From: Notospermus geniculatus | Taxonomy: Eukaryota; Nemertea; Pilidiophora; Heteronemertea; Lineidae | DNA: 64,000 bases | Direction of reading: 5' to 3' | Assembly (NCBI GenBank): GCA_002633025.1 | Contig: NMRB01000714.1 | Coordinates: 42,850-106,849, forward strand | Part shown: positions 21,294 through 34,400 of the stretch, in pieces | Layout: each line of letters starts with the position of its first letter | Numbering within the stretch: the first letter of the stretch is position 1 | Translations under genes and position numbers: made by a program | The notes under the pieces: generated by a model | Databases searched by the model: none | What the model saw: only the letters and a program-made list of their open reading frames with translations | Told to the model about the DNA's origin: nothing

Positions 21294-22405
21294 TCACGGG
21301 CCACGGCGCTCCAGTACGCAGTGACATCTTACGGGTACCTGGAAATACTGAAAAAATAGAGGAGAATGAAATGATTTCAGTGTGACAGTACAATACAGGT
21401 GCAGTGCACATGTCATCAACAATAGACAAATCCCAAATTCCCAGATCTGCGCACTTACGCCGAAATGGCAAACAGAACCTCGACCTGAAACCAGCTGACG
21501 TGACGCAATCCATGATTCAGCAATGGTCGAGTCTGACGCAACGTCATCGAACTCACTGTCGTCACATGGTCGTGGGGTTCTCTGCATCACGTCATTCAGT
21601 GTCAAATGGTTTCAGACCGAGGTTCTGTCTGCCATTTCGGCGGAAGTGCGCAGATCTTTCTCGTTTTCGTCAATTTGGGATTTGTCTATGATAAGACCAC
21701 AACGGCATTGGCAGAAGTATTGGATTCAGACGAAGGTCCTGCATTTGGTCAAGAGTATGACATCATACTCGCCCAATTCATTCACGAGTACCTATAGAGT
21801 AATCAATAGACGATTGGGAGACTGGAGTTAATTTCCATATTACTTACACTGGTGGACAGAAATATTAGGACACTTTCCAAATTCTAAGTCATTTTTTCTA
21901 AGTCAAATTCTAAGTCATCAGGCAACCCCTTGTCAATAACCTTTGGCATGGACAATCTCATCGGATTTTGTAACCCACTTGCCAAGGTAAAAATGTTTTG
22001 AGTAATAAGAAAAATAACTAGTGGTTAGAGACAAAAGGAAGGCAAAAGAGGAAAATGACTTAGAATTTTGAAAGTGTCCTAATATTTCTGTCCACCATCA
22101 ACGTACAAAGAATTAATATTGGAGCAAAATGCTTTTAAGAAGTCTTAAACTGCTGTAAAGCAGATTCCAACTTACATGCAATCTTGGTCGTAGGTCATGA
22201 CGACCAGCAGGTGGAAGCATTAGAGTCTTTATCCAACCAAAACGGGCCGGTCTACAACACAGCCCGAGGGTTTTCCCGCATCCACCATCACAATATAAAG
22301 ATGGGCGATACATATCCTCTTTGTATCTGACGCCATTTCTGATGATGATCCGTCTCATAGAACGATATAAGACCTTACAATTCGCGGGCGATTCCGTTAT
22401 TTCAC
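21294..22405 (-). CDS. EGF-repeat gene: C-terminal cystine-knot domain
   Basis: Exon 22176-22405 starts in phase 1 and ends in phase 0. Exon 21294-21347 completes the domain and ends in TGA. Visible: [42 protein letters not shown], then VLERRGP and stop. The CxGGCG...CC...CxC order is that of CTCK domains, which often dimerise secreted proteins. The Cys usually found in the TLxC strand is Leu. Confidence 0.8.
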
Positions 22406-25400
22406 CTGCAAGAAATTGAGTCATAGACTTATTTCAAATTGAGTAAACGACAAAGATCTGGTTATGATGTGCTGCCCTCTATTGACTGATTACTGTCAAT
22501 CTACCGAAAGTTACTGACTGCTTACCTTTGCATTGTCCTTTGTTAATTATTCGTATTTCTTGACCAGATCTGCAGCCCGCCAGCTTCAAATGACCCTCAC
22601 TCTTGAAAGTCTTCTTAGTTTTTCCGACCATTCCACACACAACTTCAGATGAATTGGTGTCGGGATGGGGTTTAGGACAATCACAGTAGGGTTTATTGGC
22701 TTTGCTAAGGACACATTTCTTTGGTTTCGAACACTTGTAGGTTTCACACGGACCTTGAAAAAAAGTCATTCTGTTGCATTAGGCCCATGTCATTCTCATG
22801 GTGCATCATATTGCAAATCATGATCAGGGCCTCATTTTTTGGTACATGCGACAAAATCTTGGTTACATAACTAAACTACTGACTTCCGCCTCGGTCTTAA
22901 TTCCATAAAGAGAATTAGTCATCTCAGTAAAGAATACAAAGAATAATTTCACAGCCCGCAAAATTCACCATTTCTAATGACAAATGTTTGTATTTCAGTG
23001 AAGTAGATTCATTGACAGGCCTAAATCTGTGGTTGACCCAGAGTGATAGGAACGTGGGAAGGATGGTTTTTGGTTGGTTCCTGTGGGTCACGAAAAGTGG
23101 CAGAAGTACCACTGCCCACACCCGTCAGCTGATGACAGCTGTCGGGTGTGGGCAGTGGTATAAGTATTTAGGGATTTAAAATGGCCGTTTTGCCACGCCG
23201 CAGTGCAGTGTGCCACTTCACTGTGGTGACTGCTAACTGCTCCCTGTCAACTGCACAAAACATTACAACAGGCCGAGGACCTATAATATCAATGCGTTGC
23301 CGTAATATATGATCCATTGTCGTTGCCTTGCCATGTCGAATAAAAGGACACATGTGTAGTACGAAGCTTACGAAGCGTAACACGCACAAACCTCAATAGG
23401 GCAACACTCGCCTCGTGGTACAATGTGGTAGGTCTGGCAACATGGGCAATCTTCGTCGAGGCGATCATGACGATGGCAGTATTAAGAATACACATACACC
23501 GGCGAACTTCGGAAACGTTCGGTGATAAATAACCTTTGACCCGATGACGTTGCAATAAAATTCTCCCAACCTAAAACAGCCTCAAAGTTATAATCCGTAA
23601 CACTTTTCAACGGTCTACCCGACTTGGACACTCCAAAATACACTTGTCCGGCCCTCCATAAACAAAATCCGCCTTCACACCGCGTAACGCCGGCATATTG
23701 GGTAAATTTATCACATTTCGCCTGAGCCCGTCTCTGAGGTGGAATGAGAGTGAGTGACCCGTGGTATTGATCAGTAGCGCTTCGCGCGTTTGCCGCTACG
23801 CGGCGTTCAGGGTCCTTGCGTCGAGTGGTATAGTATGCCAGAGAGTGAAGGCATGGCAGTATATGGATTTTAATGGACTACAGGTTGAAAAACACATGTT
23901 GGTTCCCGATACTGCCGCCAGGGACCCATCCCCTGGTGGCGGCATTGGGAACCAATGCGCGCAATTCAACCTTGATCGAGGAAATTTTTGCTCGTACTCG
24001 TGGTTGTGAGGTTGAAAACGGAAGTGGCCAAGCCAAATTCTAGCAGGGCCGCTGCGATTGTGCGAGACGTGAAATCGATGTATTACCTCCAGCACAATCT
24101 TTCTCTGGGCAACTCTTCCTTTCCGTCAATTCTGGGCAATATTTTCCCTTCTTAGTGACGGTTCTCTTCCGGAATTGCTGCACTCCACATTCTTTGCTGC
24201 ATGGGCTCCACGGACCCCACTCGCTCACCTGACACCCTTCTGCAGAAAACAGAACATCCTTACATTAAACCTTCATCTGCTGAGCATCATTCCATAACAT
24301 TGAACCAATATTACCCCGCTTGACTTTTTAGCCCACCAGGGCGGTGCTGTGCCTGGCTGTACCACAGACATTAAAACCCGAGCAAAACACTGCAAAAGTG
24401 TCCGTCAAGAGGTCCTCCATGAAGTGCCAACAAAATACGTACAACCACTGACAGCTCCTCCCAGTGGCAGTGTTTGCAAGTTAGTCTCGTTTTTCACACA
24501 TTTTCCAACCCCTTAGAAACTGGAAACTTGGTCAAGATGAGAAAGCATATGAGAAAGATGAGAAAAGAAAGAAATTCAGCAATGCAATGACTTACTTCCA
24601 GGTTTACATTTTCCTTCTTCAATTTTTTCATTCGTGGGATCGTGTTTGCAGATAAATTTCTTCAAATCACATTCAGTATCGAACGTCTTATGCTCATTTA
24701 GGCAGACAGGACCTGTCAGAGAAAAAAGTACCAAGAACTAAAATGTGCTGATTAAATTTCCAAGTCTATAAAATGATATTGGTTCACTTATTTTCAACAC
24801 TGTCTGGCATGTCATCGTGATGTTGCTGTGCTAATTATGCTTATGCAGGTGATCCACCGACTTCACGATGCGTTTATGTTCAGTTTGCGTTTGCGACTAG
24901 TTCATGACTGAATTTTGTTGACGACTAGTTTGCGACGCTTTTACGACGAGGTCAAAGATGTTTGATTTGGTTTGGTGGATCAGCCTCAACGTCGCGTCAT
25001 TTCTTTATGATCAGTTTGCGACTAGTTTACGACAAGTTTGCGATTCGTTGACGACTGCCGTCGTGAACTTGTCACAAACTGATCGTAAACTCATCGTAAA
25101 GTCAGTGGATCACCCGCATTAGCCTCACATGCTCTTTCCTGTGGATAGGACTGTTAATCACTGGTTGTTGTGTACAGGCCATCATGTATGCAATGCCAAT
25201 TAATTGTGTGCCAATACACGGCTGCTGAAGCCTGGGGGAATGAGGCCGAGTGCCACCCTTGAAGTCACCTTGTGAGTCCCGTCGCCGCCAGGCTTGTTTG
25301 TCATTACAATGAGGGCCTATTACCATGCACTTCAGTTTGAGAACCTGGAACTTACCTGATCTTTTTTCCTCATCTGTGCACTGTGGACACCGACACATGG

Positions 25401-28400
25401 GACGGCCGCCATCTTTTGGGATGTGGCACTCCTCGTGGTCAGCACAATCAATATCGTCACATGTTCCTACCAGGAAAAATAAAGTTTAGTGAGGCCGCTT
25501 ACAATACCAAGTCCAAGTTTGCAAAAATACCTGGTTGGATAAAATACATATACCGGTAAAGTCGTCTCCGAAGTTTGTAAATTTTCGACCCCCAAACAGG
25601 GTCTTCCTCAGGCACTTTCTAGTAGAGATTACAGAAAAGAGCACTCCTTGAGCACTCTGGGTCAAGTCATTCCTGAGTTATGGCACTTTGATGATTTTTG
25701 GTCTCTTCTGTAATCTCCTGGGTATTCACTGGAAAGCTCTCAGTGAGTAATTTACAGTGAACACCTTATGTGACAGGTTTCTGTTCAAGGAAGGGGGTTC
25801 CTGTTTAATATTTGGTACACTAATTTATTAAATCATGAAACTACCGCTGGCAGTGAATGCATTTAAAGCTGCACAGCATGCACAGCTTATCACTTCCAGT
25901 TCGGCCGAATTTTAGTGCAACCTCCTTTCCAGGCATGCATAATGTATAAAACCATAGAACCACACATTATAGCATTATCCTGTTGTTATGTATTGTTGTA
26001 TCTATAAGAAGTGTAGGCCCACAGTGAATTTGAATCTACCGCCAGGTCATAGATCCTGGTATTTCAGTACTCTGACGTCATGAGGTCATGTGATAGTATG
26101 TAGGAGAAGGGCACGACGACGCAAAAAGATGAGAATGTGTAGACGAAGAAGTGAGAATAAAATCCAAGATCATCAGAAGAAACAACGTGTCTTTATTCAG
26201 TTTAGTCCCCAGAAGCAGAAGGAATAAGATCCCGGGTAAAACATTACATGGTGGAGTCACCGGGTAAGCGACGTTCAGCCGCATATATTTGATGTTTTTG
26301 AGTGATGTTTCTCATAGCGAAGTCGGAGTGCCTTTCAGAAAAAAAAATATATGTATAGGGATAAGATTAGCATTAAGTGATGTGGAGAAAAAAAAATAGT
26401 GTCTTGTACTCACAAGTGTAGAAAAATCCTAAGTCAGTGTTGACACATTTTTTTTGTCAAATAAGGGGGATGTTATGTATTGTTGTATCTATAAGAAGTG
26501 TAGGCCCACAGTGAATTTGAATCTACCGCCAGGTCATAGATCCTGGTATTTCAGTACTCTGACGTCATGAGGTCATGTGATAGTATGTAGGAGAAGGGCA
26601 CGACGACGCAAAAAGATGAGAATGTGTAGACGAAGAAATGAGAATAAAATCCAAGATCATCAGAAGAAACAACGTGTCTTTATTCAGTTCAGTCCCCAGC
26701 AGCAGAAGGAATAAGATCCCGGGCAAAACATTACACTGTATCGAGGTTCGGGGAATCCCCAATGCTGCGTGTAGTCTTGCGCAGCCAGCCGTTTCGTTCC
26801 ACAGTACTGCTATATACGGATTCCCAGATTCGAAACAGCGGCTGGGTGACCGAGACTATGTTTGCCGATTACCGGTATGACCTATCTGTCTATACCGTGC
26901 GGCTTTAATACTGAGCACATTTGAAACCCATTTACCAAATGAAATATTAAGACACATGAAGTGCAAAAATGGCTTCGGCGCGACATACCCACAACAAATT
27001 CTTTTTTGTTGCTACACTGCACAGGGGTCCTCTAATTAAGGAAAGGTTGTTTAATGTCCTCCACTTGCGCGAATCTAAGACCCACAAGTAGGCTACACAC
27101 TTTGTGACCAGAAGAATACTTACTTGGACAGTGTCCAGAGTGTGCCACCTCCACATTTCTGCGTGTCTGACAATTACGGATGATCAAGTCCTTATAGCTC
27201 GGGTAAGATATCTCATCCATACCACATACGAATCCAGAATTTCTGCATTGGGGATTTCGGCACACACATTTACAGGTAGGTTTACCATTCTTCACTTCAC
27301 AATCCTCTTCTCTCCGGCACATTTTGGGCCTACACAGGGCTAGAAATTAGAAAAATAGATCTACATATAGGCTGTCAAAAAAGCATCACCATCTGTCATG
27401 ACTTGTAATACTAGTATCTCAATTATTTGAGTGCCAAATTCTTTGAAAATTTTATATTATGTAATCAAGTGCTGAAAAACAGACCAAGATCAAACATATT
27501 TGTTTTCTGGTCAACAGTGATTTTCTTACGTCGGATGTGCGCGACACCATCTGAATACAACCTGGGTGGGAAGTTTTTGCCGCCAAATTCCATCTCAAGC
27601 TGTGGTTACACTACATAAATCCCCGTGCTTACCCCGGGGATTTTGCGGTTACACCTATAAATCGCCGAGTCTAATTAGACCTGTGTATGAAATCCCCGTG
27701 ATTATTAGCCCAGAGAGCTCGTAAGGGCTACGCCGGGGCTATTTTAGACACGGGTATTTTATATAGTGTAACCATGAAATCCCCATGTCTACCTGTAGTT
27801 TCAAGCACCTCGACAGACGGCGATGCAAATCGATGAGTCATGCGCATGCGTATTGGGCTATTTTACGCCTCCAGTAGCCACTTGATTATGGAGGATTGCC
27901 TACTTGCAGTGCCCCTATCGCTGGGTTACGGAACTTATTACCAATCGCATTTTAAGAAGTGTAACCGCTCGCCGTACCAACGCCGTGTTTTTTCTGGTTT
28001 GGAAAAAAACCATGTCTCAAAAAGCACGGGGATTTTAGATAGGTGTAACCAGGGCTTCAGTTTCTCCAAAAATAGCCCCGCTGTTGCGGGCGTAACCCCT
28101 CGGCCTGTGTGTTTTACCATAAAAATTTCATGAAGTTTCGATGACTAGTTTAGGAGTAATCGCAAATTTTGTCATTTCACTATGTGCCTCCTGGTGGCCA
28201 AAGTAGGAATCAGTCAATAGCGAGAAGCGTCATGTCATGAGGTATCAACATACAAAATGTGAGACAAAAATCCCAAAGCATTCTCAAGTTAGAGCGTTCA
28301 CATCGTTTTTGCGTGACGCCGACGACAGACGACGACGCCAGACAGACAGACGCCAGCGTGATGACAATACCCCGAAGACCCTGATGGGCCTCGGGGTGAA

Positions 28401-31400
28401 AAGTGATGTGTATGTACTCACGCTTGCATATTCTTCCATTTCCTTCAAACCCTTCGTTACATTTACATTCATACCATGGGAACTTATTAATACATTTGGC
28501 ATTCACGTCACAGCTAGCCGTCTTCTTCGCACACTGATCTTCAACTGAAGGAAAATAACTTCACATTAAATGGGCCATATGAATAAAGACTAGTAAATGC
28601 TTTTACTTGAATTTTGCAATACAAATGCACTAGGCAATGTTGTACAAATCTGAAGTAAAAGCATTTGCTAGTCTTTATTCATATGACCCAATCATCTACC
28701 AAACGTTTGAGCAGACGACATCCCTTGTTGACGTTTTCTAAAAACCTTGGCAATAAAAACATGGAAGGAATTTGAAGAAATATTCTTCATATAGTTATTA
28801 GAAACAATTTGTGGTTTTGATCAGTTATGAGAATTAATCAGTGTGATATTCTGAAAAAAGACATACAAGTAAAAGTATACTCACCATAACACTTTCTGTC
28901 ACCAAAATTGGCTGCGTATCCCTCATTACAGGTGCATTTACTGACGCCTATATACACTCGCATGAGGCTACAATAGGCGTTCTTACCACATTTCACATCT
29001 TTGCACATATTCCTTTCTATAAGAGAATTTCGGCGCAAATTAAAGATATGACTTTTTTGTGCATGCATACTTTTACAGCAATGAGTACCGGTAATCAGAA
29101 ATCCATTACTGCCAGAGTGGTACAAAGGAAACATCGGTGCCAGTCACCTCCATGTAGGATCCACCGTAAGCCCAGCGTATATCGCACTTGTGACTGGATA
29201 CAAACTGTCGCCACTGAGCTACCTGGCGACTGGGAGGAACTAGCTGAAACTGGAGGCAACTGATCAGTTGCCAGAAACGGCCGATGTACACACCCTTGTG
29301 ACTCGCTGGAACTGAGAAAACACCAGTCACTGCGAGTTGCACATATTCAACTTTCTAGCGACTAGTTGTATCCAGTTCCGTTCAGTCGCGGTGGTATTCA
29401 GTGCCAGTTTCCTGAATGAAATCGAGTCTCATCAAATCTCAACGCTGCGAATGCTACCCAGTTGCTGCCAGTCGCTAGGTCGATGTGCACGGTCAGGACG
29501 TAATGACTCATTGGCTCATATGAATAAAGACTAGCAAATGCTTTACCTTCAGATTTGTACAGCATAGCCTAGTGCATCTGTATTGCAAAATTCAAGTAAA
29601 AGCATTTACTAGTCTTTATTCATATGACCCATTGGATGCGCCTAGTTTTTCCAAGTTGCCAGTGCGTACTGGTACATCAGTTGCTTCCAGTCGCAAATGC
29701 AATGTACGCTAGGCTTTAGAACTGCTCTTCATGAGACAGAGAGGGCAACTCGCTTTAACAGCCCAAGTTCTCGCCAGGGACACCGGTTTCCTCCTGCTGT
29801 CCAATAAACTTGCCTAATGTTGTCTATAGGGCTGATATCGCTGTATTTGGCACACATTTCTCAATAGACTCTATCACTCCAAAAGAGCGCAGCACCTGAC
29901 GGGTCAGTGTCATGACGTCCTGCACATCATTTCTGAACGCATGACGTGACTCGAAAAAAAATCCGGTTGTTTCAGCGATCATGACGTCGTGAAACAATCT
30001 GATTTTTTTTCGTCTCGCCTCAAAACATCATGAATGACGTGCGGGACGTCTTGGACACTGTCCCGTCAGGTGCTGCACTCTTTTAGAGGAATATCCTGTA
30101 TTCAATAACATGTACCTTGACATTTGTAACCCTTCCCATTTTCTTTTGGCACCTTTTCAAACCCACGCAGGCATTGGCACTGGTAACTACCATACCAATT
30201 GATACAGCGGCTTCCAATTGCACCACATGTTGATGGCTTGTTACATTCATTTTGGTCTGAAAAGATTAACGGAGAGAATAAACACGCATTTTGATCTCAC
30301 CTCCAGAGTCAAGCAGACGACATCTTCTGTGAAAATTTACTCACATCCTGTGGTTCTGTGTGCACATATGCACAAAATTCACAATTTCAAATTTGTAAAT
30401 TTCTGTATATAGCAGATTACATCGTTACAAAAGCCTAGATTTGCAGTTGACCGTGTCCTAAATGGTATTCAAACCAAAAAGCCACAGCAGTTGTGCTAAT
30501 ACATAATCAGTACGAAATTAATTCCCGAAGTGAGAACTGCAATTATAGATTCAAGATGGCGGTGTTTGATTCTCTATACAGACAACTTGAGACCAGGGGC
30601 CAGTTGCACAAAAGTCGAAGATAAAAGTATGTTAATTTAACTTCTCCTGTTAAAATCCCTAACTTGGTGTTAACTTACAAAAGTAACATTTTGGGATAAG
30701 TTAATGCCAAGATAAACTACAGTACAGGTCACAATTGACATCCCTACGGCTTCGCGTAAGTTACTCGTAAGTTACGCGTAACTTACGGCTTTGGTTTTGC
30801 GTAAATCACTGCGTAACTCGCCAAAGTCGCGTAACTCGCCTCGTAAATCACTGCGTAGCTAGCGAAATTCGCGTAATTCACCACGTAAATCACCTCGTAG
30901 GTTACGCGTAACATAGCTCGTGAGTTGTTGCGTAACTTACTCGTAACTTACGCGAATTTAGGGATGTCAATTGTGACCTGTACTGTAACAGTGATTTTTA
31001 ACTTTTTTTAACTATTTTTCCGGTGACATTTTTTCCAGTCTTTTTTTCCAGTGTCTTTTTTCCAGTGTCTTTTTTCCAGTGTCTTTTTTTCCAGTGTCTT
31101 TTTTACTGTGTCTTTTTTTCCGGTGTCTTTTTTCCCAGTATCTTTTTTACCTGGATTCTGTGCAACCGGCCCCAGTTCACTGTAAAAGGGCCCCAATGAG
31201 GGTAGAAGTAAAGAACAGATTTATAACGTTACCTTGGCAGCTGATCCCATCTCCTACAAACCCTCTCGGACAGACGCACTTGAACGATCCCTCTGTATTG
31301 TAACATTTTGCAGGTACCCACCAATACCTGAAACACGGTTTCATCTTACATTCATCGATGTCCACGCATTTACCACCTTCCTAAAATCAGATTGAAGATT

Positions 31401-34400
31401 TTAATGGAAAAGGAAATTAAATTACTAAAAAAATTCAATATTAAAAGACGAAAAATAATTTAAAATGTTTTTTTTAAATATGAAAAAGTAGGTACATACA
31501 ATGTATATCTATTTTGAATCGTGAGATGAGTGCCATCTGCTGGTATTATTACGTCTTTAGTGGGTGAATTTAATGTACAGCAGGAGGAAACCAGAGTGCC
31601 CGGAGAAAACTTGCACTGTCTGAGAGTCGCCCTCTCTATCACATGAAGAGCCAGTCCGACCAGGGATTGAACCAGGAACCTCAGAGGTGACAGACACCGA
31701 TGTTTCCACTGCACCACTCTCTGATAACCTGGTTCCATGTTCAGGCACGTCTAATGAGGTACCGGCAAGCCTAATCCGCGACGTGGCGCTGGTCAGAACT
31801 GTGTCATTGAAAGTGAGGCTAACGCTAGTTTCCAATTAAATTTGAATAGCACGGCCTGTTTCTAGGCCCAATATAACTAAAACATTGCACTCAATTTCTA
31901 ATTTTACTTTTCTATCATTAAGTACAGAACTGCTTAAATATATCTTATGGCTTTTGAGCAAAAATCTCTGCGGGAACATGACGAATTTAATCGATAAAGT
32001 TGACCATTTTAGCGTAAAGAACAGGCCAATGACTGACGTCATGGGCTGTGAATGACGCAGTTTTTTGTAACATCAGAATGACGCATGACGCCCGAAGACG
32101 TTCAACAATCGCAAGGCATGCGCACTTGCATTTTAGCCAGGTTGATGATCAGCGCCTCCTTTTGTTTTTCCGGTACCCCATAGCGCTTGATAATATGTAA
32201 GCCGCTCCAGCAAAAGCAGGCGACTGTCTCAAGTCATCATCATAGGTCATCAGTTTACTATTATCACTGCTGTCCACTAGTTTTGTCAACCCGCAGAGAC
32301 GGCCATGTCAGCTTTTGTGTTGTAAGGCCGTTAACCCTTCCTCGGCTGCGACTTGCGCCTACTTTTGCTGGATCAGGTCACATTCCAGGAGTCCCTTACC
32401 ATCCTAAATCCAGTCAGGCAATTGCACCGATATCCGCCGTTAGTATCGATGCATTCAGCATTCTTACAATCAACCGCTCCTGGATGACCTCTTGGAATTT
32501 TACACTCATTGATGTCTGAAATAATTGGTAAGAAATTTGGTCACAATCAACATACACAGAATATAGAAAATACAGGTTTTATGTGACATCACATTTCCAT
32601 GACGACACGATGCCGCCATATGGGACCCTCCACCAACAAACCAGTCACAGGCTGAGACCAAGGCCGGGTTGCATCAGCTATGCTCAAAGTTAAGTGTACC
32701 TGACAAGTGTACTTTACACAATCAATGGCAAACAGTTTTAAAAGTTTATATACGACAGGACAACAAAACAACATGGCTATGTTTCGTTGGACACAACACA
32801 ACAAACAAAACTTACTCTTGCACTCTTTTCCATTTCTTGTCCGCTGATATCCCTTGTCGCAATCGCAAATGTGACTTCCTGGCCTGTTCCTACACTTTCC
32901 GTGCTTACACAGCTTTTGTCCCGTCAACTTACATTCGTCTATATCTAAAAGTGATAAGATACACTCCAGATCACGTAAAGGTAATGTACCTAATGGTACC
33001 ATTAACATAAATGCATTTTCCATTTCGTTAAAGGTATCATTAGCCTAAAGTCACATTATGAAAGAGTCCCCTGAATAAAGAGAGTAGAAGATTTTTAAAA
33101 GTTCCATTGTTAATTCTTACCGTCACATTTTGACCCGTGACCATGGAGGCCTCGTGGGGGGATACGCGTTTCTGTGTAACCTTTCTCACATTTACATCGG
33201 TACCCTCCCGGAAGGTTTTCACACTGTCCTTGTCCTTCACATGGTTTATCGTCACACTCATCAATATCTGAAGGGTTAGAAAAGCAAAAGGGTAGACGGG
33301 GTTTAACCCCTTTGAAACTGAAACCTACAAGTATGTCGCACACTGCCCCCAAGAGACTAGGGCGCAACCCCAGTAACGTGGCCCCCATGGGACCCTCAAA
33401 TGGTCAGGTTACCAGGGTGGTCGCGTAGTGAGATCAGGGCCCAGTTGCACAAAGAATCTTAAGTCTAAGAAAAAACTTAAGTCTGAAATGAAGCCATCTG
33501 ATTTGCTGAAACCTGGTCACATGATGACTTAAGTCAAACTTTAGACTTAAGATTCTTTGTGAAACTGGGCCCAGGATTGAAATTCCTGCCATGACACAGT
33601 CATGACCATGACTCTTCCAGGCCACTACTGAATTCCTCGCATGCTCTCAGCCAATCAGAGTAAACTGCTGGGACGTCTGGCATCATGGCGCGGGATCCAT
33701 CGCAAACAGCGATCGATCTGATGATCTGAAAAGAATACTCCATGAAGATTTTCACAAGTTTGTTTCTGTAGGAATGTTAGCTCTCAGATGGATACTCGCC
33801 AAACCGTAACTGAATCAACATGGGCACACAGGGTCAAACAACCGTGAAATGTCACATTCCAGGCCTTTCCGTTTGACGGGCGCGAAAATGCATGCGCCTC
33901 GCAAACAATAGAAATTCTATTGTTTGCGAAGCGTATGCGTTTTCGCGCCCGTCAAACGGAAAGGCCTGCCATTCATTCACGACCCTCTTCTCACCTTTAC
34001 AACCCTTCTTATGTTCCATCAGTTCGTAACCAGTCTTACAAACGCACTCGTAACCACCAGGGGTATTCTTACATGTACGAGGACACGGATTGGTTAATGC
34101 ACACTCATTTATATCTGCAAAAAAAGATAGCGACTTGACGTTAAAAAATTTTTTCTTGGCACTTAGAAAATAATGTCTGACCTTTTTTACATAACATTCA
34201 GGGGTGGATCCAGGATTTCTAGAAAGGGGGTGCCCCCCCCCCCCGCCCCCCAGAAAATTTTCATAAATGGGATGTCAAATATGCATTTTTTCAAGCACCT
34301 GAGGCACAAAACCCATCGCTTTGCCGCCTTAAGGGGGCGCATCGGCTGCAGCCCCCTAAACCCGTCACTGATGTCACATATTCAGTTCTATAGACCTAAT

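Noticed and set aside
31008-31196. Lysine-rich [13 protein letters not shown]
   Set aside because: Produced by the CTTTTTTCCAGTGT minisatellite inside a TIR element.
31233-31380. Alternative acceptor at 31377/31376 that would keep phase 1
   Set aside because: It would drop EG but leave the upstream exon (phase 0 end) out of frame. The upstream AG joins the module properly as GFRM|EGGKC.
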